47,230 nucleotides of DNA, taken from contig NZ_JAOWRF010000170.1 in assembly GCF_025753815.1 (NCBI RefSeq), positions 1 through 47,230 of the forward strand, written 5' to 3'. Shown here piece by piece: positions 37,482 to 47,100 of the stretch. The DNA is from Plectonema radiosum NIES-515. Lineage in GTDB: Bacteria; Cyanobacteriota; Cyanobacteriia; Cyanobacteriales; Nostocaceae. The notes below the pieces were generated by a model, which searched no databases, was not told the DNA's origin, and saw only the letters and a list, made by a program, of their open reading frames with translations. Position 1 is the first letter of the stretch. Every line of letters starts with the position of its first letter. Position numbers and translations under genes: made by a program.

Positions 37482-37699
37482 ATCATATTACGTACACTCA
37501 TTACCACAAAAGTTATATTTAATAATCCACTTCTTCTCGGGGTGCGGAATTCATCTGGTGTTTGATATCAATGCCTTCTATGTGAAATTGCTGCCTTGAT
37601 ATCAAGATTGATAGCTTTAGCAACGGTCAGCAGAGTATAGAAAACTGTACAGAAAGTTGTCTGTCATGATAAGGGACAAGGACCAAGGCTTTTACCTAG

Positions 37700-37776
37700 A
37701 AAAAAGATACCAGCCGTCCCACAAGCGATCCGCAACACCCAACAGATAATTCAAAAACACGGCTGGTATCTTTTTT
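37700..37776. repeat. Inverted repeat, 18-bp arms with 41-nt loop (first of a pair)
   Basis: AAAAAAGATACCAGCCGT at 37700-37717 is perfectly repeated in reverse complement at 37759-37776 and followed by more T. Because the arms end in A6 and T8 it could be a bidirectional terminator. The long loop and its partner next door also suit a folded recombination site or a small structured RNA. Confidence 0.85.
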
Positions 37777-37796
37777 TTACGGTTTCCCCTAAGAAG

Positions 37797-37867
37797 AAAT
37801 GCAGAACCTTGTTTATTAGATCCACAGGCACAATATACGATACCGAGAGCGTGAAGGTTCTGCATTT
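37797..37867. repeat. Inverted repeat, 14-bp arms with 43-nt loop (second of a pair)
   Basis: AAATGCAGAACCTT at 37797-37810 pairs with AAGGTTCTGCATTT at 37854-37867. It has the same architecture and length as the preceding repeat, but different arm sequence, and begins only 20 bp after it. Confidence 0.85.
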
Positions 37868-37980
37868 TATAGAGCTATTTTGATTGTGGGCGATCGCTCA
37901 TTGTTTGTTCGTCGCTCCACAGTGCCGGTGTGGTGTACATATATATAGATGCAGTTCAAATTTTTGTTTGTTGCTCCGTT

Positions 37981-38442
37981 TTACTTTGACGAGTTACTCA
38001 GCATCGTTATTAACCTTTTAAGTTGACCAACCCGCTTACGCTGGTCGTACCTACGTTTGGCATCTGTGGTAATTTTCTCACGTAACGTATTATCTTCACT
38101 AGCCACTGTCCAAGCTGCTTCTAGGAAGGTTTCAACTGTAATTCCCCGTATGCGGCAAAATTGTGTCAGTTTTTGGTCAAGGTCTTTTTCTAAAACAATC
38201 GCCGAGTGCCGCTTGGTTTCTGGGTATTGTTCGAGTTCGGCGATTAGTGCAGCTTCTCTATCAGCACCATTAGTTGTAGTTGGACTTTCTACTGACTCTA
38301 CTGGCAACGGTAGTGTTGCAGCTTCTTCAAGTTCAAGTTCTTTTTCTGATTGAGATCCTTGCTGAACGAGCGCATCAATTCTTGGTTCAACAGTTCGGCG
38401 GTTGCGTTTGTTGCGGAGTTGGTTAAGTATATTATCATCCAT
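37981..38442 (-). CDS. Partition partner protein after ParA (ParB-like role)
   Basis: A 153-residue protein whose start overlaps the end of the parA gene by 8 bp. The N-terminus is basic (NQLRNKRNRRTVEPRI), the middle is a Pro/Glu/Thr-rich linker, and the C-terminal part (KRHSAIVLEKDLDQKLTQFC, then RGITVETFLEAAW) looks like a ribbon-helix-helix or small DNA-binding fold with a basic tail. It lacks ParB HTH and ParB-box motifs. In many plasmids a small RHH protein in this place binds the centromere and stimulates ParA, so I infer that role from position and charge. Confidence 0.68.
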   Translation of the reverse strand: MDDNILNQLRNKRNRRTVEPRIDALVQQGSQSEKELELEEAATLPLPVESVESPTTTNGADREAALIAELEQYPETKRHSAIVLEKDLDQKLTQFCRIRGITVETFLEAAWTVASEDNTLREKITTDAKRRYDQRKRVGQLKRLITMLSNSSK

Positions 38443-39226
38443 TGTTTATTCCCAACCCAATGTGTGTGCTAATTTTCTCGATTAAGATTTCAAACGGATA
38501 TTCTAAGTCTTGATATCCCAACTCGCTAAGGGTTATACGTTTGTTGATTGCTTGTTTGAAACGTTCCGATTCCCGGATGGAGGGTAGAACTAATTGTTCG
38601 CCAACTTCAGAGCGCATAGAGTCAACAGATGCCCGACTTTCTTGAGCTTGGGTGTTACCAAACCAGCGATCGCGAAATGGCAGAACACCTAATACTTCGG
38701 CATCGGTTGCTCCCACATCGCGCAGACCATTGAGTAAGTCAAGGGTTCTGATTAAGGAACCATAACCTTTTACTGATGCTTCTGCTGGGATGACCAAAAA
38801 ATCTGCTGCCCCCAGAACCGTTAAACAAATTTGCGATCGCTGCGGTGGAGCATCGATAATGCACACTTTGAAGATTTTGGCAACTGCTTCTAATCTACGT
38901 TTGAGTAGGGTTGCACCCACCCCGCTATTAGATAGATAGTCCTGTACGGTATCGAGTTGGTCGTCGGCGGGGATGAGAAATAAATTGTCGTTATATGCGG
39001 TGGGGTATATGCTATCTTCGGCGGGAACTGTTTTTTTGAGAAATTCCAGTAAGGTTGGTTGGTTGGCTTCCAACTCAAACCCTAAATAAGTAGTGAGGTT
39101 GTGCTGCGGGTCAGAGTCAATCATTAATGTGGGACAACAGGAGCGTGCAAGCAGCCGACCTAGAAATAAGGCTGTTGTCGTCTTCCCCTGTCCCCCACTG
39201 AGGCTGGCGATGCTAATTGTCAGCAT
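38435..39226 (-). CDS. parA: ParA-family partition ATPase
   Basis: A 263-residue Walker-type ATPase with SLSGGQGKTTTALFLGRLLA at the N-terminus, LMIDSDPQHNLT (A' motif), CIIDAPPQ (Walker B) and FLVIPAEASVKGYGSL. ParA moves plasmid copies over the nucleoid together with a centromere-binding protein. The usual deviant Walker A, KGGVGKT, reads SGGQGKT here, so the signature lysine is replaced by Ser. Length is that of small plasmid type Ib ParA proteins, without an N-terminal HTH. It forms an operon with the overlapping downstream gene. AT-rich tandem repeats about 65 bp upstream may be the operator or centromere. Confidence 0.9.
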   Translation of the reverse strand: MLTISIASLSGGQGKTTTALFLGRLLARSCCPTLMIDSDPQHNLTTYLGFELEANQPTLLEFLKKTVPAEDSIYPTAYNDNLFLIPADDQLDTVQDYLSNSGVGATLLKRRLEAVAKIFKVCIIDAPPQRSQICLTVLGAADFLVIPAEASVKGYGSLIRTLDLLNGLRDVGATDAEVLGVLPFRDRWFGNTQAQESRASVDSMRSEVGEQLVLPSIRESERFKQAINKRITLSELGYQDLEYPFEILIEKISTHIGLGINNG

Positions 39227-39291
39227 ATATAAATTTATTAAATTAACTTTTTAACTTAAAGTTATTTGGTTATTTTGTCAAATGGTAAATT

Positions 39292-39323
39292 AATAAAATT
39301 AGCTTTTAATAAAATTAGCTTTT
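39292..39323. repeat. Tandem 16-bp AT-rich repeat upstream of parA
   Basis: Two exact adjacent copies of AATAAAATTAGCTTTT, in an AT-rich leader that also contains partly similar AATTAACTTTTTAA near 39241. Location just before a type Ib parA operon suits a parS/operator array. Confidence 0.6.
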
Positions 39324-39470
39324 TAACAAAGAGTAAACCTTCTTTCTTTGAGTCCGCACTTTAATCCTCTATCGATGACAACTTAATATCCATGTAGGTG
39401 AACGTATTTACAGCATTACAACTCGTAGGCAGCCATCAGTGAGAGGTTAAGGTAATTGCACTTTTGTCAA

Positions 39471-39689
39471 TCAGTTAAAATACTCAAAAATTTTTGGAAG
39501 TCCCTTATTTACCAGTTGACGCAATAGGGTATCCATATATGGTTGAACCTGCTCCGGGGAAATATTGGTGATGCTTGCCAATACCCGAACGATATTCTCT
39601 AACTCGTCCCGATGTTGTTCTCGCAAACTTTGTAGGTGGTGGTAAACCAGGGCTTCCTGGGTGCTGCCTTCATAGGTATCTGAATTCAT
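39471..39689 (-). CDS. 72-residue hypothetical protein
   Basis: From ATG 39689, the sequence is helical and charged (ALVYHHLQSLREQHRDELENIV, then NISPEQVQPYMDTLLRQLV), ending LPKIFEYFN. Codon and residue choice look like a real small protein. It lies upstream of the ParA operon on the same strand. I do not recognise a family. Confidence 0.5.
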   Translation of the reverse strand: MNSDTYEGSTQEALVYHHLQSLREQHRDELENIVRVLASITNISPEQVQPYMDTLLRQLVNKGLPKIFEYFN

Positions 39690-40042
39690 AAGCGTCCCAT
39701 TGTCGTATGCGCTCTTCTTATTATGAAAGGTTTTAAGGCTTCATCAATGACTGTGTAAGGTGTGTAAGATAACGCCTGTTATGCTTGTTTTTGTATTTTT
39801 TGGCGTGACGATGACGCTTCCGCGCCCGTGAAGAAAGCGATCGCATGAGTCCATGCGATGATTGTATGGACTCATCACATGGCAGCCAAGTTTACCTAAA
39901 TACCTCTCCGTGCTAGGATTTTCTGATGATACCGTTTGGGCGCTGCTCCCGTAACCCGTTAGGGGGGTGTGTAGACCATTGTAGACTAGATCGGGATACC
40001 GTTACTTTGGATGAAATTCGTTCTTGGTCTATTCCGAAATAG
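39690..40042. other. Boundary region between plasmid backbone and the MBL remnant
   Basis: No gene is supported in this 353-bp gap. ATGAGTCCAT (39845-39854) and ATGGACTCAT (39866-39875) form an inverted repeat with an 11-nt loop, and a GCGATCGC site lies at about 39838. The following gene has lost its 5' end close by, so a recombination breakpoint may be in this stretch. Confidence 0.45.
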
Positions 40043-40891
40043 ACCAATTCTTCAGTACACTCAAAAACAGACCAGGATGTTCAAACCAAAAACGAGTTGG
40101 TTGATCAGGCGCTATCCCAGTACGCCAAAGTTGACAGACTCAATGCGCTGTTTGTCGCACACAGTCACTTTGACCATGCACTTGACGTTGCCTATATCGC
40201 CAAAAAGACTGTAGCGCAATTGTACGGGTCAGAATCGACCCTGAACATTGGTCAAGGGGGAGGCGTACCCGAAGATCAAATGACGCTGTACGATCCGGGC
40301 AAGGAAGTGAAAGTTGGCAAGTTTAATGTGACCGTCCTGCGTTCCCAGCACTCGCGTTCTACTCCCATCAACGATGACCTGGGTCAGGTCATTAACACAC
40401 CGCTCACACAACCCACAATGCTCCGCAACTATGTAGAAGGTAATTCGTTTGACTTTCTGATCAAGCATGGTCATCACTCTATTCTGGTGAAACCCTCTGC
40501 CAACTTCATCTGGGGTGCGCTGGAGCAAGTGCCGCCGGTTAATGTCCTCTTCCTGGCAATGGGAACGGCAGGCTCCCAGACGGCAGGCTCCCAGACGGCA
40601 GGCTCCCAGCCGGGGGAGTGCCCTGAGTACCGGGACTTACTAAAGCACTTCTACGATCAGACCGTGGGCAAGTTAAAGCCTCAGCTTGAGCTTGTGATTC
40701 CCATACACTGGGATCACTTCTTTTGTCCACTGAAACCGGACGAGACCCTCTATGCCTTGGATAATAACGATTTGACCGTTGGCTTCGACTTTCTGGTGGA
40801 ACACCTTACAGGCGACGGGATCAATTTCGGAATCATGCAGAAGGGCTTTCATAGCGTGATGTTGTCTGACAATAAACGGGACTGCACCTGA
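40043..40891 (+). pseudogene. Metallo-beta-lactamase-fold hydrolase lacking its N-terminus
   Basis: The frame is open from 40043, after a TAG at 40040, with a possible TTG start at 40097. It has the metal-binding HSHFDHALD (from 40160), LRSQHS, and a late IPIHWDHFF. The beta-strand/His region that normally precedes HxHxDH (about 80-100 residues) is missing, and the sequence before residue 1 of the TTG reading does not look like it. There is a 15-bp tandem repeat inside (GGCAGGCTCCCAGAC, about 2.9 copies, 40567-40610), which encodes AGSQT repeats. Truncation most likely makes it non-functional. It is followed by a hairpin and the second NRPS gene. Confidence 0.72.
40567..40610. repeat. 15-bp in-frame tandem repeat inside the MBL gene
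   Basis: GGCAGGCTCCCAGAC occurs twice completely and a third time for 14 of its bases. The reading is AGSQTAGSQTAGSQ. The length is a multiple of three, so copy-number change would keep the frame. Confidence 0.85.
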
Positions 40892-40925
40892 TCACTTCGT
40901 CCATGACAAGAAGTCAGCACTCAAG

Positions 40926-40946
40926 CCCACTCCTAGATTGAGTGGG
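40926..40946 (+). terminator. Hairpin after the MBL gene
   Basis: CCCACTC (40926-40932) pairs with GAGTGGG (40940-40946) around seven bases, 35 bp after the stop codon. There is no strong T-run, so terminator function is tentative. Confidence 0.4.
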
Positions 40947-41120
40947 ATGAGCTTAATTTCAGGCTCATACTGCTCTACTGAAAGACAACCTCTGTTGAAG
41001 TACCATCACCAGAAATATCACACTTTCATGTTCGGCTGTGGGATTTTCTCATGATAAACTGACTTGAAAATAAAACTTTGGCTATAAACCAACAGAAATA
41101 GGTGACTGTTAACCATAAAT

Positions 41121-44100
41121 ATGAATGTTTATAAACCGCAAGATAGTAAAATGACCCTAACTCAACAACAAACATACTGGCAACAGCAGCTTGGGGGTGA
41201 TATGCCTGTGTTAGAAATTCCATTAGATTATCCACGCTCACCGCAGCAGTCATTCATTAGAGCCAAGGAAGCTGTTGAGCTTGATGAGAAGCTCTGCTTA
41301 GAACTCAATAAATTTTGTCTAAGTGAGAACGTCACTCTTTTTACTACGCTCCTTGCTGCATTTAAGGTTCTTTTGCTTCGTTACACGGGACAGAAAGATA
41401 TCATTGTAGGGTCCCTGTCTGCTGATAGTCTTCAGGAAAAAGAGGGAGCAAACCCTGAAAGATTCATCAATCCAGTAGTGCTCAGAACAAATTTAACCGA
41501 AGAGCTAACTGCTAGAGAACTTTTAAAGCGGGTTGGTAACAAAGTTGAGGCAGCGGCACAGAATCGCGATTACCCCTTTGAGAAGTTGGTTGCAGCAGTT
41601 AATGGGGAGCAGAATTTAACAAGAGCGCTGATTTTTCAAGTGATGTTGGTGCTATGCGATGTACCGTTTTGTCTTTCACAAACACCAATTTGCGAAGAGA
41701 ATCTGGTGGAACAGGAACATAGCGCTTTGTGCGACTTAGTTGTTTTGGCTTCTAAAAAAGAAGGGAACTTAATCATAATTGGTGAATACAACGCTGAGTT
41801 GTTTGAGTCAGCCTCGATTAGGCGAATGTTAGGGCATTTGCAGATCTTACTGGAAAACCTCATCGCCAATCCAAATCAGTGTATTTCCACCTTGCCCCTG
41901 CTAACTCTTCGAGAGCGACACCAATTATTAGTAGAGTGGAACAACACCACAAAAGAGTATCCCAAAGATAAGTGTATCCATCAGTTGTTTGAGGAGCAGG
42001 TAACGCTTACGCCCGACGCCATTGCGGTAGTCTTTGAAGGAGAACAACTGACCTATAAAGAACTTAACCAACGGGCGAACAGGATAGCACATCACCTGCA
42101 ACGCCTGGGCGTAGGGACTGAAGTGCTAGTGGGGATATGCGTAGAGCGATCGCTAGAGATGGTAGTGGGATTGCTTGGCATCCTCAAAGCAGGTGGAGCG
42201 TATGTGCCCCTTGACCCAACTTATCCTTCCGAGCGTTTGGTCTTCATGCTAGAAGACGCATCTGTGCCAGTGCTGCTAACGATGGCGAAGTTAGTAGAGT
42301 CGCTTCCTAAACATCAAGCACGAATTGTCTGTCTGGACACAGACTGGGAGGTCATTGCCCAACAAAGCCAGGAGAATCTTAAAACCAGCGTGACACCCGA
42401 CAAAACGATTTATGTCGTTTACACCTCTGGCTCAACAGGGTTACCTAAAGGAGTTCCTGTTCCTCATCTGGCAGTGAGCCGTTTGGTAATTAACACAAAC
42501 TACATTAATATAGGGTCAAAAGATGTAATTGCTCAAGTCTCGAACAGTTCTTTCGACGCTGCTACATTCGAGATTTGGGGAGCCTTACTTAACGGGGCGA
42601 AGCTCGTTGTGATAGCTAAGGATGTAGCGCTTTCACCCTTGGATTTTGCAGCCGCGATCAAAGAGCAAGGCATTACCGTATTGTTCTTGACGACCGCTTT
42701 GTTCAATTTGGTAGCAAGGGAAGTCCCGTGCGCTTTCTCTTCGGTGAAACACCTCCTATTTGGAGGAGAAGCTGTGGATCTGCGGTGGGTCAAAAAAGTG
42801 CTGAAGAATGATCCACCTGTACGGTTGCTTCATGTTTATGGACCTACCGAAAGTACAACATTCACCACTTGGTATTTGGTACAAGATGTTCCAGAAGGGG
42901 CAAAAACCATTCCCATCGGTCGCCCCATAGCCAACACTCACTGTTTTGTGCTCGACGACCACCTACAACCCGTCCCCATCGGTGTCCCTGGAGAATTGTA
43001 CATCGGTGGAGATGGTCTGGCACAGGGCTACCTCAACCGTCCGGATTTGACAAATGAAAAATTTATCCCCAACCCCATAAGCAATGAGCCGGGGTCACGT
43101 CTGTACAAAACAGGAGACAAAGCACGTTACCTAAGTGACGGCAACATCCAGTTTCTGGGTCGCATTGACAATCAGGTGAAGCTTCGCGGCTTCCGCATCG
43201 AACTTGGGGAAATTGAAGCAGCACTTTTGCAACATCCAAAGGTGCGGGACGCCGTTGTTATTGTCCGGGAGGATACCTATGGCGACAAGCGCCTAGTGGC
43301 TTATATCGTTGGTCACTCACAAATCTTTACAGCGCCTACAACGACCGGGGACTTGTATGCCGAACACATCTCGAACTGGCAAACACTCTACGAAAAAATT
43401 TATAGTCAGACCCCTACCCATCGAAACCAGAATTTTAACATTATTGGCTGGAACAGTAGCTATACAGACAAGTCTATCCCAGAAGACCAGATGCGCGAGT
43501 GGGTAGAGCATACCGTTGAGCGGATTCTATCATTAAAACCCCAACGCGTGCTAGAAATTGGTTGCGGAACCGGACTGCTACTATCCCGAATTGCTCCCCA
43601 CTGCACCCAGTACTGGGGTACGGATTTCTCGCAACAAGCGCTCAAGCATACTGAGCAACTGACAAGATCGCAGCCGGGATTGAAACAGGTGTCTCTTAAG
43701 ATGAGGATGGCAGATAACTTTGAGGGCATAGAGGCAGACGCCTTCGATACAGTCATCCTTAACTCAGTGATTCAATATTTTCCCAGCATCGACTATTTAC
43801 TGCGAGTTTTAGAGGGGGCAGTGAATGCGGTAAGCAGTGGAGGTTGTATTTTCGTGGGGGATGTGCGGAGCCTGCCGCTACTTGAGGCATACCACGCTTC
43901 TATTGCGCTGTATCAGGCACCGCAGGAGCTTGAGCGAGATTTGCTGCTCGAACGCGTGCGAAAGCAGGTGGCTACTGAAGAAGAACTGGTCATCAACCCA
44001 GCTTTCTTCACCGCACTGGCGCAGCATCTACCACAGATCGGTCATGTTCAGATTCTACCCAAGCATGGTCGCCATCATAATGAACTTACCAAGTTTCGCT

Positions 44101-47100
44101 ACGATGTGATTCTGCATATAGGCTCGCGGGTTCCTTCGACCAAAAATATTCAATGGTTGGACTGGCAGCCGGATTGGACAAGTGCATCCATCCGCCAGTT
44201 GCTGCAAGCAACCGAGCCAGAAATGCTTGGATTGCGACACGTACCGAATGCACGTTTAGAGGCAGAAATCAAAACTCTCAAATGGCTGAGTAGTAACTCT
44301 GAACACCAAACAGTAGGGGAATGGCGTTCCAATGCAGAGCAACAATCGCCAGTAGGAATAGATCCAGAAGAGCTATGGTCATTAAGCCACGACTTACCAT
44401 ATAGTATCGACATTAGCTGGTTAGGAGCTAGTGCAGATGGTAGTTATGACGTAATTTTTCGACACCATGCCATAACAGAAGAAGTAGAATTTCCGCCAGC
44501 AGACTGCACTGATATATCCACAGTTTTCCTTAAATCTTGGAGCAACTATGCCAACAAACCACTACAAGGTAAAGTTGCTCAAAAGCTGATCCCACTCCTC
44601 CGCAGCTTCTTACAAGAAAAACTACCCGATTATATGGTGCCAAATGCCTTCATGCTGCTGGACACCTTGCCGCTGACCCCCAACGGCAAAATTGATCGCC
44701 AAGCGCTGCCAGTACCCGACTTCACCACACCAAATCTGCAAGAAAATTTTGTCGCACCGAGTACGCATATTGAAAAGGTGCTAGCAGAAATTTGGTCCCA
44801 AGTGCTGGGCGTCGAGCGAATTGGCATCTACGACAAATTCTTGGAATTGGGCGGACATTCCTTACTGGCTATTCAGATAGTAAGTCGGTTGCGCGACATC
44901 TTAAAGGTGGAGTTACCTATGGATAGCTTGTTTGGCTCTCCAACAATAGCCGAACTGCAAGAGCGCATTGAGGCGGAACGCGATCTATTGCCTTTCAAGC
45001 AAACTCCCCCGATCCAAAGAGTTTCTAGGAACCAAAACTTGCCTCTCTCATGGAGTCAGGAGCAACTGTGGTTCCTTGCACAATTAGAACCCGATACTCC
45101 AGTTTATAACGAACCCTGCACCATTTGCTTTGGGGAAGCGATCAACATTAATGCCCTAGAAAAAGCCCTCAACGAAATTATTAAACGTCACGAAAGCCTG
45201 CGAACGCACTTCATTACAGTAGATGGAGAACCATCTCAGGTTATTGCTTCACCAACCACTTTTAATCTACCAGTAGTCGATCTGAGGCAACTCCCACAAC
45301 AAGAGCGCTGTGCTGAAGCTTTGCGGCTAGCCACAATAGATGCCTTGCAGCAGTTTGATTTAACAACAGGACCACTGCTGCGAGCTACGTTAATGCAGAT
45401 AGCAGACGTTGACTACAGGTTATTCCTAACTTTTCACCACATTATCATTGATGGTGTATCTATAAGCAGCGTATTCCTTCCAGAGCTAGCGGCACTTTAC
45501 AAAACTTTCTCTACGGTCGTGTCATCATCTCTTCCAGAACTGCCCGTACAGTACGCCGACTTTGCTGTTTGGCAACGGCAGTGGTTTACAGAAGAAATTC
45601 TGGCTCGTCAGCTTAAATACTGGAAGCAGCAGCTAGCCGACTTGCCCGTACTACAGTTGCCATATGACCGTCCACGGTTAGCTGTCCAGACTTTCCGGGG
45701 TGCAAGGCAATATTTGACGCTATCCAAAGAGTTAACCCAAGCGCTCAAAACACTCTCGCAGCAGTCGGGGGTCACGCTTTACATGACGCTGTTGGCGGTA
45801 TTCAAAACCTTGCTCTACCGCTACACTGGGCAAGAAGACATTGTTGTAGGTACTGTCAGTGCGGGTCGCAACAGACCGGAGATTTCGGGGCTAGCGGGGT
45901 ATTTCGTCAACACCTTGGTGTTGCGTACCGATCTGTCGCTTAATCCTAATTTCCGAGAGCTACTGTCTCGGATACGCGAAGTAACCTTGGGGGCTTATGC
46001 CCATGAAGACTTGCCCTACCAGAAGCTAGTAAATACACTCCAACCGGAGCGAAACCTAAGCCAGAACCCCCTGTTCCAAGTAGCCTTTGTTCTAGAACCT
46101 CCTATGCCATCTTTGATTTCGGGTTGGACTGTAAGTTACGCGGATATCCAAACCGACACTGCAAAGTTCGATCTGACGCTTGCACTGGACTCTAGATCAG
46201 AAGGGATTATTGGTAACATAGAGTATAATACAGATTTGTTTGAGGCTGCCACTATCTCGCGAATGATAGGACATTTTAAGACTTTGCTTGCAGGAATTGT
46301 TGCTAACCCTCAAGCGCGAGTTTCAGAATTGCCCCTGCTGACAGAAGCAGAGCGATATCAGTTGCTAGTGGAATGGAACAACACCACAAAAGAGTATCCC
46401 AAAGATAGGTGTATCCATCAGTTGTTTGAGGAACAGGTTACGCTTACGCCTGATGCGATTGCGGTAGTCTTTGAAGGGGAACAACTGACCTATAAAGAAC
46501 TTAACCAACGGGCAAACAGGATAGCACATCACCTACAAAGCCTGGGCGTAAGACCAGAAGTGCTAGTGGGAATATGCGTAGAGCGCTCCATAGAGATGAT
46601 AGTGGGATTGCTTGGCATCCTCAAGGCTGGTGGCGCGTATGTCCCTCTTGACCCAACTTATCCTGCCGAGCATTTGGTTTTCATACTAGAAGACGCTCAA
46701 GTACCAGTGATGCTAACTCAGGCAAAGTTAGTAGAGTCTCTTCCCAAACATAACGCGCTGATCGTCTGCTTAGACACTTCGGAGCGAGCAATCGCTCTTA
46801 AGAGCCAATTCAACCCTATCAGCGAGGTGAAACACGATAACCTCGCGTACGTCATCTACACCTCTGGTTCTACTGGTAAACCCAAGGGGGTGTCTATCGA
46901 GCATCATAGCACAGTTGCTCTGTTGACTTGGGCAAAAGAAGTATTTGCAACTGAAGATATAGCTGGTGTTCTGTCCTCAACCTCCATCTGTTTCGATTTG
47001 TCAGTATTCGAGCTGTTTGTTCCCCTGAGTTGGGGTGGCAAGGTCATTCTAGCCCAAAACGCGCTCGCCTTGCCCACCTTGCCTGCTGCCAAAGAAGTCA

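Larger units (their letters stand above)
37482..37980. other. Gene-free region between recombinase and partition operon
   Basis: About 500 bp with no gene. Its main content is two consecutive long-armed inverted repeats (37700-37776 and 37797-37867), listed separately. A GCGATCGC site lies near 37889. Confidence 0.6.

Noticed and set aside
43309-44109. Short alternate-frame readings over the methyltransferase part of the second NRPS
   Set aside because: The main NRPS frame is open and contains all methyltransferase motifs.
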